13,169 nucleotides of DNA, taken from positions 1-13,169 of the forward strand of contig JACPZR010000143.1 of the NCBI GenBank assembly GCA_016195395.1, written 5' to 3'. The translations under genes were made by a program, and so were the position numbers. The notes below the pieces were generated by a model. The model saw only the letters and a list, made by a program, of their open reading frames with translations, did not search any database and was not told the DNA's origin. This DNA is from Spirochaetia bacterium. Lineage in GTDB: Bacteria > Spirochaetota > Leptospirae > Leptospirales > Leptonemataceae. This document shows positions 1-6,461 of the stretch, piece by piece; the stretch's first letter is position 1; each line of letters opens with the position of its first letter.

Positions 1-508
1 CCTGATATTCAAAGTCCGTCAGAACCGACGTATCGGCCTCGTATTTGGATTCAGGCAGCCAGTCGCTGTATGCGTAGTTCTTGATCTTCCCAATCGTGTA
101 TCCCCACAAGAGAAGATTCCGCGGGCGCACTGTGAACACGGCATACGTGCGCGCGGGAATCGCGAAGGCTTGCATGTTCTCCGGGGCGGGCCCCGGCTTT
201 GTGACAACATCACCAATCAGATATTCCCACGATTCGTCATGGTAATTTTTGGTCACCGCCACAAAGACGCGCGGCGTGCGAGCGTTCGGAATCACGGTTT
301 TGGAGCGAAGCGATGCATAGGCCTTTCTCTGCGCGGCAACGTCTTTGAAAACCGTTTTAACGGTAGTGGTTGATGAAACTCCAACCATGTAGATCGGTTC
401 AGTCAAGACGACAATCCGCGGGGGAGACTTTTCTACGCTGAAGAACCAGGAACTGAAAACCGCCAGAACGACGAGGATTCCAATGAGAATGAAAGGCGCC
501 TTCTTCAT
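1..508 (-). CDS. Membrane-anchored GyrI-like effector-binding domain protein (3' end missing)
   Basis: The reading frame opens at an ATG at 508-506 on the minus strand and stays open to the window edge, giving 169 residues without a stop. Residues 1-24 form a single N-terminal signal anchor (two lysines, then a long hydrophobic stretch), so most of the protein should lie outside the cytoplasm or face the periplasm. The rest resembles the GyrI-like/AraC effector-binding fold. A repeat-like beta pattern is followed near the end by YAVFTVRP (122-129), a helix with WGYTIGKIKNY, then DWLPESKYEAD and DFEY (165-168). That end is the hallmark of the family, so only about 10-20 residues should be missing. 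No DNA-binding domain is present, so it is not a classical BmrR- or Rob-type regulator. It may bind or hydrolyse a small hydrophobic molecule. It is divergent from the beta-propeller hydrolase gene. Family call fairly sure, function unknown. Confidence 0.72.
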   Translation of the reverse strand, partial: MKKAPFILIGILVVLAVFSSWFFSVEKSPPRIVVLTEPIYMVGVSSTTTVKTVFKDVAAQRKAYASLRSKTVIPNARTPRVFVAVTKNYHDESWEYLIGDVVTKPGPAPENMQAFAIPARTYAVFTVRPRNLLLWGYTIGKIKNYAYSDWLPESKYEADTSVLTDFEYQ

Positions 509-551
509 GCTGACCTGACTCGCTGTCCCCCTCTCAGGGGTCAGCTAATAT
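509..551. promoter_or_regulatory. Inverted repeat and possible -10 box between divergent genes
   Basis: GCTGACC at 509-515 is repeated in inverted form as GGTCAGC at 539-545, with 23 bp between the arms. CCCC (527-530) and GGGG (537-540) could form an inner stem. The left arm touches the start codon of the minus-strand gene. TAATAT at 546-551 is a 4-of-6 match to a -10 box for the plus-strand gene. An operator serving both genes or an RNA hairpin would both fit. The assignment is inferred from position and symmetry only. Confidence 0.3.
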
Positions 552-559
552 CTTGACGG

Positions 560-1657
560 ATGCAAGCCCAAGCGATTTTTGCAATCATGAATCGTCGCCT
601 CAAGCAACTTGCTGTGATACTGCTTCTGATCGAAGCAACTGTCTTCCTCTATCTACGCGGCCCCGTGGACGCCGTTGCCTATGAACCGCCCAAGGCTCCA
701 GCGCTCGCAGGAGTCCTCACGCCCAATGACGCATTGAAGCAGGCGGAACTGATCGCCAAGGGCAAGATCGTGGGACCGGAAGCGGTTGAAGTAGATGCAA
801 AGGGTTGGATCTATTTTGGAACGCCCCAAGGCAAGGTCATGCGTGCCAAGCCCCCCGGTGAGTTGGAGACATACGCCGATACAGGCGGACGTCCCTTTGG
901 ACTGCACTTTGACCGCGCCGGCAACCTCATCGTGTGCGACGCTTGGAAAGGGCTGTTGTCGGTGGACAAGCGCGGTCACATAACGTCTCTCGTCTCGGAA
1001 GCGGACGGCATTCCCTTTGGATTCACGGACGACCTGGACATTGCGTCTGACGGTCGGATCTATTTTACGGATGCTTCGTCGAAATTTCACCAGCCGGATT
1101 ACATGTACGACATGTATGAATCGCGGCCCCACGGTCGCCTCATGCGTTATGACCCGGGCACAAAGAAGACGGAAACGCTTTTGAGAGATTTGTATTTTGC
1201 AAACGGCGTGGCGCTCTCCCAGAATGAAGACTTTGTTCTGGTGAATGAAACGTTCCGCTTCCGCATAACGCGTTTCTGGCTGAAGGGGGCCAAGGCGGGG
1301 CAACACGATGTGTTTGCCGACAACCTCCCAGGTTATCCCGACAACATTTCCGCGAATCGTAAGGGCACGTTCTGGCTAGCGCTCTTCACGGTCCGCAACC
1401 CCATCGGCGACTTCATAGCGCCGCATCCAAGGATTAAGAATTTTGTGGCCAAGCTCCCGCGCTTCATGTGGCCCAAGCCAAAACCCTACGGCTTTGTTGC
1501 TGCGTTGAATGAGAAAGGTGAAATCGTGCGCACGCTCCAGGATCCATCGGGAGAGCATATGAAAGTGGTCACGTCTGTCATTGAACGGGCCGGCTACCTG
1601 TACATGGGCTCTCTCTACAACGACCGCATCGGTCGCTTGCGCGTCCCTGCCAAGTAG
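560..1657 (+). CDS. Strictosidine synthase-like / SMP-30-type beta-propeller hydrolase
   Basis: 365 residues. Residues 11-33 form a hydrophobic signal anchor after NRRLK, so the enzyme is probably membrane-tethered with its propeller outside the cytoplasm. The body matches the strictosidine synthase-like/APMAP branch of six-bladed propellers: GPEAVEVDAKGWIYFG (72-87), RPFGLHFD (111-118), DDLDIASDGRIYFTDASSKF (157-176), FANGVALS (213-220), VNETFRFRITRFWLKG (228-243) and LPGYPDNIS (256-264). In animals and bacteria this branch is linked to arylesterase or lactonase activity that depends on a bound metal. True strictosidine synthesis is not implied. The substrate is unknown. The start is uncertain: the ATG at 560 and the ATG at 587 (residue 10) both lack a good ribosome-binding site. 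The shorter form gives a cleaner signal anchor and would leave a normal leader behind the possible -10 box at 546-551. Confidence 0.85.
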   Translation: MQAQAIFAIMNRRLKQLAVILLLIEATVFLYLRGPVDAVAYEPPKAPALAGVLTPNDALKQAELIAKGKIVGPEAVEVDAKGWIYFGTPQGKVMRAKPPGELETYADTGGRPFGLHFDRAGNLIVCDAWKGLLSVDKRGHITSLVSEADGIPFGFTDDLDIASDGRIYFTDASSKFHQPDYMYDMYESRPHGRLMRYDPGTKKTETLLRDLYFANGVALSQNEDFVLVNETFRFRITRFWLKGAKAGQHDVFADNLPGYPDNISANRKGTFWLALFTVRNPIGDFIAPHPRIKNFVAKLPRFMWPKPKPYGFVAALNEKGEIVRTLQDPSGEHMKVVTSVIERAGYLYMGSLYNDRIGRLRVPAK

Positions 1658-1680
1658 GCCCCCGCGCCACGCACAGCTTC

Positions 1681-1700
1681 CCCACCCCCGTGGGTGGTTT
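1681..1700 (+). terminator. Possible terminator hairpin after the beta-propeller gene
   Basis: CCACCC (1682-1687) pairs with GGGTGG (1692-1697) around a 4-base loop and is followed only by TTT. It lies 24 bp after the stop of the plus-strand gene. The T-tract is weak, so this is tentative. The rest of the gap, to about 1870, is GC-rich. I see no gene or further clear element in it, apart from a 5-bp imperfect hairpin (AGCGG/CCGCT) near 1749-1767. Confidence 0.3.
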
Positions 1701-1871
1701 GGTGGTGGGCAAACTCCAGTGCCCGCCGCCCCAGCCGCCGCGACGTGCAGCGGAAAAAGCGCCCGCTGTCAAGGCAAACTGTCGCACGCAGGTGGTAACG
1801 TACAATGGGGAGAAGCGGCTCAACACACCGGCCGCGCGGGATCACGCACCGACCGCGTGTCGGCCCCCTTG

Positions 1872-1911
1872 AAAAAGAAAAAAGCGCGGCGCCCCAACAC
1901 AGGGTCCGCGC
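1872..1911 (-). terminator. Strong Rho-independent terminator of the GMC oxidoreductase gene
   Basis: On the minus strand GCGCGG (1911-1906) pairs perfectly with CCGCGC (1889-1884). A further CCC/GGG pairing lies inside the stem, and a T-rich tract (1883-1872, TTTTTT-C-TTTTT) follows. It sits 18 bp beyond the TAA at 1932-1930 that closes the alternative reading frame of the oxidoreductase. This is the usual place for a terminator and supports that TAA as the real gene end. Confidence 0.8.
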
Positions 1912-1929
1912 CTTATGTCTGCTGTCAGA

Positions 1930-3668
1930 TTAGCGCGACTTTGAGGAAGCACGCTTCTTCGCCGGTGCGCGCTTGGGAGAAGCCTTTTTGGATGCACGGC
2001 CCGTCGCTTTGGGACCCTTGCTTTGGGGCCGCTGATCAGCGCGGTGACTTTCCATGACTTCTCAAACTTGAACGTCCGCACTTCGTCCGCGGGGGGAACA
2101 AAGGACATCGCGCGTTCGGAAAGCGCTGTAATCGTCAAACTGGGATTCACTCCGAGGTTCGCGGGGATCATGGACCCGTCGCAGACGATAATGTTTTCGT
2201 AGCCAAAGACGCGGTTCTGCATGTCGATCACACCCTCTTCTTTGGTGCGCCCAATGGAGCATCCGCCCAGAATGTGAGCGGTGGTGGGCACATCCAGAAG
2301 GACCTCGTTGAAGGAACTTTGCGCAACACCGTTGATCTTTGCTGCCATCTTTTTGGCAAATTCGTTGGCCACAGGAATGTACGTCGGGATCTTTTCACCG
2401 TCGCCGTGGGCAGACGTAACCGACTTCGTGAAGGGCCAAATCCAGCGGCGTTTGTGCACCAAGCGGATGCTGTTGTCCACTGTCTGCATCACAAGCAGGA
2501 TGATAGACTTCTGGGCAAACCCGGACGGCGCCAGAGTGCGGAGAAAATCAATCGGATGAGAGACGATGTTCATCAAGAAGCGCAGGGGGCGCGGGATCCG
2601 GCCGCCTCCGTCCGTGAGAACCGTTGCCAGCATTCCCATCACGTCAGAGCCTTTGGAATAACGCACGGGCTCAATGTGAGTGTCGTCCGTGGGGTGGACG
2701 CTGGACGTAATCGCAATCCCTTTGGAAAAATCCGCATCCGGATCGCGTGACGTTACACCGACGATCGCTTCACTGTTGGTACGGACCATTCCGCCAAGAG
2801 CGCTGGATAAGTTCGGCAGACGGCCCGTTTCTTTCATCTTAAACAACAGAGCGACAGTGCCAAGCACCCCGCCGGACAGGACCATGTTCCTGGCTTTGAA
2901 CGTTACTCGTTGCCCAAAGACACCGGTTGTTTTTTGCGCGGTGACTTCGTAGCCTGATTTACCGTCATCAGAAAGCGGGAAGATATCGATCACCTTGTGT
3001 TCGGCGAGAACTTCGGCGCCGAGTTTTTCAGCAAAATACAAATAGTTCTTGTCCAACGTGTTCTTGGACTCAAAGCGGCAGCCCACCATGCAACCGCCGC
3101 AGAAGTTGCAGCCCACACGGTCCGGACCCTCGCCCATGAAGAACGGGTCTTTTGTTTTCACACCCGCTTTGCCAAAGTACACTCCCACCGGAGTCGACGT
3201 AAATGTATCCGACGCGCCGAAGTCGCCGGCTACGTCTTTCATCAAGGAATCCACTTCCGTGAGCGCTTTGTTCTGCACCACACCAAGCATTTTCTGCGCC
3301 AGCTGGTAGAACGGAGCAAGTCCGTTGTAGCCGCCCATCGCTTTGACTGTGGGAGTGTGGAAGAATTTGTCCTTGGGTACGTACAGTGTGTTGGCATACA
3401 CGAGACTGCCGCCGCCCACGCCCGCGCCGCTCAGGATCATAACGTGTCCCAGCAGGTTGATGCGCTGGATTCCATAGAGAAAGATTTTGGGCATCCAGAG
3501 AAACTTGCGGACGTTCCAGTTGGTCTCGGGGAAATCAGAAGCGTTATACCGCTTCCCCGATTCGATCACGAGTACTTTGTAGCCTTTCTGCGCCAAGCGC
3601 ATTGCGGAGACACTGCCGCCGAAGCCGGACCCCACGATGATATAATCATATACTTCAGAATCAGCCAT
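1930..3668 (-). CDS. GMC oxidoreductase, cholesterol oxidase-like, with a probable frameshift near the 3' end
   Basis: FAD-dependent oxidase or dehydrogenase of the GMC family, closest by eye to bacterial cholesterol-oxidase (ChoD-like) proteins. The start at 3668 has a good ribosome-binding site, and an in-frame ATG at 3689 does not. Visible parts: FAD-binding GSGFGG (14-19) with Glu36 ending the second strand; the [13 protein letters not shown] loop (81-93); a cysteine cluster C187-x2-C-x2-C-x3-C197; [12 protein letters not shown] (462-473) with the conserved active-site His; and [12 protein letters not shown] (504-515). After about residue 545 the uninterrupted frame turns into an unlikely tail that runs to 1842 straight through the terminator. 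Moving to the -1 frame between about 2045 and 2010 instead gives a Lys/Ala/Ser-rich tail with [13 protein letters not shown], ending at TAA 1932-1930. Frame and end are inferred, and the family is sure. The true substrate (sterol or another alcohol) is unknown. Confidence 0.85.
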
Positions 3669-3675
3669 GTGTGTT

Positions 3676-3681
3676 CTCCCC
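3676..3681 (-). promoter_or_regulatory. Ribosome-binding site fixing the GMC oxidoreductase start
   Basis: GGGGAG on the minus strand lies 7 bases before the ATG at 3668-3666. This favours that ATG over the in-frame ATG at 3689, which would add seven residues that do not match the family. Confidence 0.65.
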
Positions 3682-3693
3682 GGAACCATCCGG

Positions 3694-3709
3694 ATACCAG
3701 CCCAGGTAT
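3694..3709. promoter_or_regulatory. Small inverted repeat between divergent GMC oxidoreductase and yaaR genes
   Basis: ATACC (3694-3698) and GGTAT (3705-3709) form a perfect 5-bp inverted repeat with a 6-bp spacer, in the 89-bp gap between two divergent starts. A third partial copy, GATACCC, lies at 3743-3749. It could be an operator. The arms are short, and chance occurrence cannot be excluded. Confidence 0.2.
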
Positions 3710-3757
3710 TGCTTTTTGCTTGTGCTCCCAGCCGCTTCCGCCGATACCCTGAGGGGG

Positions 3758-4249
3758 ATGCAGGTCAGGACCACTACGGACACCGAAATTCGGCGCAGAA
3801 CGACGGCAAGCAAAACCGAGCGGTCGACGGGCGCTGCGGGCACCAAGAATTCATTTCTCAACATCCTGGAAGAAGTGCTCCCGGCAGATTCCGAGGGGGC
3901 CGATCTACACGGCCTCTGGGAAGAGCTCCCGTCCATAGAACGCGACCTCCTCGATCACCCAAGTAACCAGAATTTCAAACGCTACCGCGAGCGTATCCAG
4001 AAGATCGGACGGGAAACCCTCCGTAGGAACACCAAAGTGGCAGCCCTCAAGTCCGCCATGCGGCGAAAGCCCGGCCAGCCTTCCCCGGGCGACAAAGTGC
4101 ACAGCGTGCTCCAAGTCCTCGATGAGCGACTCCAGAAAATGGCGCTTCTCATGCTGTCCAAGAACAACTCCGCCATTGCTTTGTTGAAATCTGTTGAAGA
4201 AATACGCGGCCTTCTCCTTGATATCCGGGATGACCGCATTCAACCCTGA
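3758..4249 (+). CDS. yaaR: YaaR family (DUF327) protein
   Basis: 163 residues from the ATG at 3758, which follows a GAGGGGG purine run. A longer frame back to 3671 adds a segment that does not match the family and would overlap the oxidoreductase promoter. Residues 1-30 are basic, Thr-rich and probably disordered. The helical YaaR core follows: FLNILEEVL (33-41), [19 protein letters not shown] (72-90), then [17 protein letters not shown] (121-137) and [13 protein letters not shown] (145-157). These match the conserved ends of this small family, which occurs in Firmicutes, Thermotogae and spirochaetes. Its function is not established. The gene overlaps glmM by 20 bp, so the two are probably co-transcribed and translationally coupled. 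No membrane segment or signal peptide is seen. Confidence 0.8.
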   Translation: MQVRTTTDTEIRRRTTASKTERSTGAAGTKNSFLNILEEVLPADSEGADLHGLWEELPSIERDLLDHPSNQNFKRYRERIQKIGRETLRRNTKVAALKSAMRRKPGQPSPGDKVHSVLQVLDERLQKMALLMLSKNNSAIALLKSVEEIRGLLLDIRDDRIQP

Positions 4250-5627
4250 CGCGCTCCTGCAGCGCGGCAAAAATCTCCTCGTTTCCATCTCCGGCATACG
4301 TGGAATCATTCCAGACGGCTTGGATCCGGTAAACATCGTCGCTTTTTCACGGGCCTTCGCTGCGGTTACCGGGAAGCGCATCGTCATCGGGTGCGACGCG
4401 CGGCCAACGGGCCCCATCCTGAACCACCTCCTGACAGGGACGCTGCTCGCTGCGGGCAAGGAGATCATCGACGTTGGTCTGGTGCCCACCCCCACCGTAA
4501 AAGCCGCCGTGAAAACTTGGAAGGCCGACGGGGGCGTCATGATTTCTGCGAGCCACAATCCCCCGGAGTGGAACGCATTCAAGCTGATCGGCAAAGAAGG
4601 GTTCTTCTTCTCTGCTGCAGATTCAGAGAAAATGATCCACGCCCTCCGAAGCGACCAGTTTCCGGCTGTCGGTTGGAAGAAGATGGGAACTCTCCGCAGC
4701 GAAGATGCCGTCCAAATGCATATTGATCAGGTCATAAAGGCGCTGCCTAACGTCGCCAAGATTAGGAAGAAGAAATACAAGGTTGTCGTAGACGGAGTGG
4801 GCGGCGCCGGGCGCGAAGCGTTACCCAGACTTCTGAAATCGCTGGGGTGCACAGTCATCACGCTCTACTGCGAGCCCACAAAAGACGGATCGTTCCCCCG
4901 GCCGCCGGAACCTACCCCTTCGGCGCTTTCCAAGTTCGGAGCGCTCGTCAAAAAGAAGAAGGCAGCGGTGGGGTTTGCGCTCGATCCCGACGCAGACAGG
5001 CTCGTAACCGGTTCGCCCACGAGTGGCGCGGTCAACGAAGAGTACACCCTTCCCCTGGCGCTCTTGGGAATGCCCTCCAAGAAAGTGCGGAGCACGGACA
5101 GTGTGGTTCTGAATCTTTCCACCTCGACGCTCGTGGATGCGGTGATGCATGCGCGCGGAGGACGGGTTTTCAGAGCGGCCGTGGGAGAAGCCAACGTAGT
5201 CGCGGACATGGTCAAGAGAAAGGCTTTCTTTGGGGGAGAGGGGAACGGCGGCGTTATCCATCCGCTGGTCCCGTCGTACGGGCGCGACTCACTGATAGGA
5301 GCGGGCTTGATCCTCTCCGCCATGGCCGCATCTGACGCAAAATCCATCGACGACCTGCTTGATTGCCTGCCGGATCTCCATATGGACAAGCGAAAGTTTG
5401 AGCTGTCCGGCCAGTCGATGCAGGACATCAAAGCGGGACTGAAGCAGCGCTTTCCCAAGGGACGGTTCGACGAGCGCGACGGCATTCACATCACGCTGCC
5501 GGCCGGAGCCTGGGTCCATGCGCGCTCGAGCAACACAGAGCCTGTGCTCCGGATCATCGCTCAGGCGGAGTCCAAGAAAGCGCTCGAGCAGCTCATCGCG
5601 GAAGCGGCAAAAGCGCTCCGCTCCTGA
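4230..5627 (+). CDS. glmM: Phosphoglucosamine mutase / phosphohexomutase (archaeal/Bacteroidetes-type GlmM)
   Basis: 465 residues, with the complete alpha-D-phosphohexomutase layout: SGIRGI (21-26), the phosphoserine loop SASHNPPEW (106-114, Ser108 the phosphorylated residue), the metal-binding loop DPDADR (252-257), the sugar-binding loop GGEGNGG (335-341) and the phosphate-binding loop RSSNTEP (432-438). The SGIRG start and the SNTEP ending resemble the archaeal and Bacteroidetes GlmM branch more than the E. coli type. The reaction would be glucosamine-6-phosphate to glucosamine-1-phosphate in the cytosol. glmS and a GlmU-like gene lie just downstream, so GlmM is favoured over phosphomannomutase or phosphoglucomutase, but specificity cannot be read from the sequence. 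The ATG at 4230 is chosen because MTAFNPD leads directly into the domain. A TTG 12 codons earlier (4194) is possible but lies deeper inside yaaR. The end is 21 bp from the convergent transporter gene. Confidence 0.9.
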   Translation: MTAFNPDALLQRGKNLLVSISGIRGIIPDGLDPVNIVAFSRAFAAVTGKRIVIGCDARPTGPILNHLLTGTLLAAGKEIIDVGLVPTPTVKAAVKTWKADGGVMISASHNPPEWNAFKLIGKEGFFFSAADSEKMIHALRSDQFPAVGWKKMGTLRSEDAVQMHIDQVIKALPNVAKIRKKKYKVVVDGVGGAGREALPRLLKSLGCTVITLYCEPTKDGSFPRPPEPTPSALSKFGALVKKKKAAVGFALDPDADRLVTGSPTSGAVNEEYTLPLALLGMPSKKVRSTDSVVLNLSTSTLVDAVMHARGGRVFRAAVGEANVVADMVKRKAFFGGEGNGGVIHPLVPSYGRDSLIGAGLILSAMAASDAKSIDDLLDCLPDLHMDKRKFELSGQSMQDIKAGLKQRFPKGRFDERDGIHITLPAGAWVHARSSNTEPVLRIIAQAESKKALEQLIAEAAKALRS

Positions 5628-5648
5628 TGTCGCCCGCCTGAAGTGGAA

Positions 5649-6209
5649 TCAATAACCGAATAGGACAGCCACGCCAAATACCACGAAGAGAGCGCATGCC
5701 GCGATGCGGATCCAGCGCATAGACACCAGCTGCGTAATGCGCTCGCCCAAAAAGACTGCAAGGCCGTCTGAGAAAAGCATGCCGAGCGTTGTGCCCGTCG
5801 TTACCAGAAAGACGTTATGATATTTGGCCGCCAGTGCGATTGTTGAGAGCTGCGTCTTGTCCGCCATCTCCGCAAGAAAAAAGCTGATCGTAGTCGTGAG
5901 GAACGCGCCGTACCCCGAGTACGTTTTCTCTTCCCCGTCCTTGTCAGGCACGAGTACCCACGCAGCGAATACGAAAAACGTTACCGCCAGTCCGTAACGC
6001 ATATAATCGGGCGGGATTGTATTCGAAAGCCAAGCGCCGGCGAACGAGGCCAGCAGGTGGTTTAGAACGGTAGCGGTAAGAATTCCAGCCATGATCACCC
6101 ACGGCTTCTTGAAGCGACTGGCAAGCACGAGGGCAAGAAGCTGCGTCTTGTCTCCCATCTCCGTGATCGCCACCAAGAGGAAGGATTGAAAGATTGTTTC
6201 CAAGGTCAC
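5649..6209 (-). CDS. GDT1/UPF0016 family (TMEM165-like) divalent cation transporter
   Basis: 186 residues, almost entirely hydrophobic, with about six to seven membrane segments in two related halves. Each half carries the family signature: EMGDKTQ at 17-23 and EMADKTQ at 114-120. The acidic residues Glu17/Asp20 and Glu114/Asp117 are expected to line the cation path. In the second motif Ala replaces the usual Gly. Characterised bacterial relatives export Mn2+, and eukaryotic relatives move Ca2+ or Mn2+. The length fits the two-repeat single-chain form. The start is a GTG at 6209-6207, because the frame has a stop upstream and no ATG. No clear ribosome-binding site precedes it. The gene is convergent with glmM and divergent from glmS. 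GlmM needs a divalent metal, but a link to this transporter is only speculation. The leader contains a possible attenuator. Confidence 0.9.
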   Translation of the reverse strand: MTLETIFQSFLLVAITEMGDKTQLLALVLASRFKKPWVIMAGILTATVLNHLLASFAGAWLSNTIPPDYMRYGLAVTFFVFAAWVLVPDKDGEEKTYSGYGAFLTTTISFFLAEMADKTQLSTIALAAKYHNVFLVTTGTTLGMLFSDGLAVFLGERITQLVSMRWIRIAACALFVVFGVAVLFGY

Positions 6210-6243
6210 ATCGCGCCGCCGCGGCCTGGTCTGCGGTCAACAG

Positions 6244-6303
6244 AAAAAATCGCCGCTAAAGCGATGTCGTATGGCATGCGGCCGGTGTGTTACAGGGACA
6301 CCG
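6244..6303 (-). promoter_or_regulatory. Possible attenuator leader of the cation transporter gene
   Basis: Reading the minus strand towards the transporter there are two hairpins. The first is CGGTGT/ACACCG (6303-6298 with 6288-6283, 9-base loop). The second is ATCGC (6265-6261) with GCGAT (6253-6249), directly followed by five more T (6248-6244), which looks like a short intrinsic terminator 35 bases before the GTG start. GCCGC (6282-6278) can instead pair with GCGGC (6256-6252), which would break the terminator stem. No upstream minus-strand gene needs terminating here, so control of the transporter is a reasonable guess. The stems are short. Confidence 0.35.
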
Positions 6304-6320
6304 TCGAAAGCCGATTGGGG

Positions 6321-6380
6321 TTGACATTAGGAGAGAGTCGCTGAATCAAATTTGCACATGTGTAGCGACATGGATACACT
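6321..6380 (+). promoter_or_regulatory. Candidate promoter region of glmS
   Basis: A perfect -35 hexamer TTGACA lies at 6321-6326. The best -10 partners are poor (TCAAAT at 6346-6351 with a 19-bp spacer). A second possible pair is TTTGCA (6351-6356) with TACACT (6375-6380), 18 bp apart, which would leave an 80-base leader. The 8-bp palindrome CACATGTG spans 6355-6362 between these elements. Location inferred, not certain. Confidence 0.3.
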
Positions 6381-6461
6381 AGTACTTGTGGAGCCAACTG
6401 CGTCACGCCAACCCCTCATAATCTGAGTTGATGCGTGCCTGCACCATGAAAAAGTGGCCGC

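Noticed and set aside
653..1306. Open frame of 217 codons on the minus strand
   Set aside because: It is antisense to the beta-propeller gene, which carries all the recognisable motifs.
1701..1871. Possible small gene or RNA in the GC-rich gap between the convergent genes
   Set aside because: Open frames here lack ribosome-binding sites and family features, and they run across the terminator. No tRNA fold was seen.
2011..2030. Programmed -1 frameshift site in the GMC oxidoreductase gene
   Set aside because: The CCCCAAAG run is not a canonical X XXY YYZ heptamer in the right phase, and no conserved stimulator was recognised. A one-base sequence error is simpler.
2997..3752. Long open frame of 251 codons on the plus strand
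   Set aside because: It lies antisense to the clearly identified GMC oxidoreductase, has His/Ala/Arg-rich low-complexity content and matches no family.
3905..4594. Open frame of 229 codons on the minus strand
   Set aside because: It spans antisense to both yaaR and glmM and has no recognisable domain.
6210..6461. yybP-ykoY (Mn2+) riboswitch or glmS ribozyme in the gap between transporter and glmS
   Set aside because: The conserved loop sequences I know for these RNAs were not visible on either strand. Only short hairpins were found.
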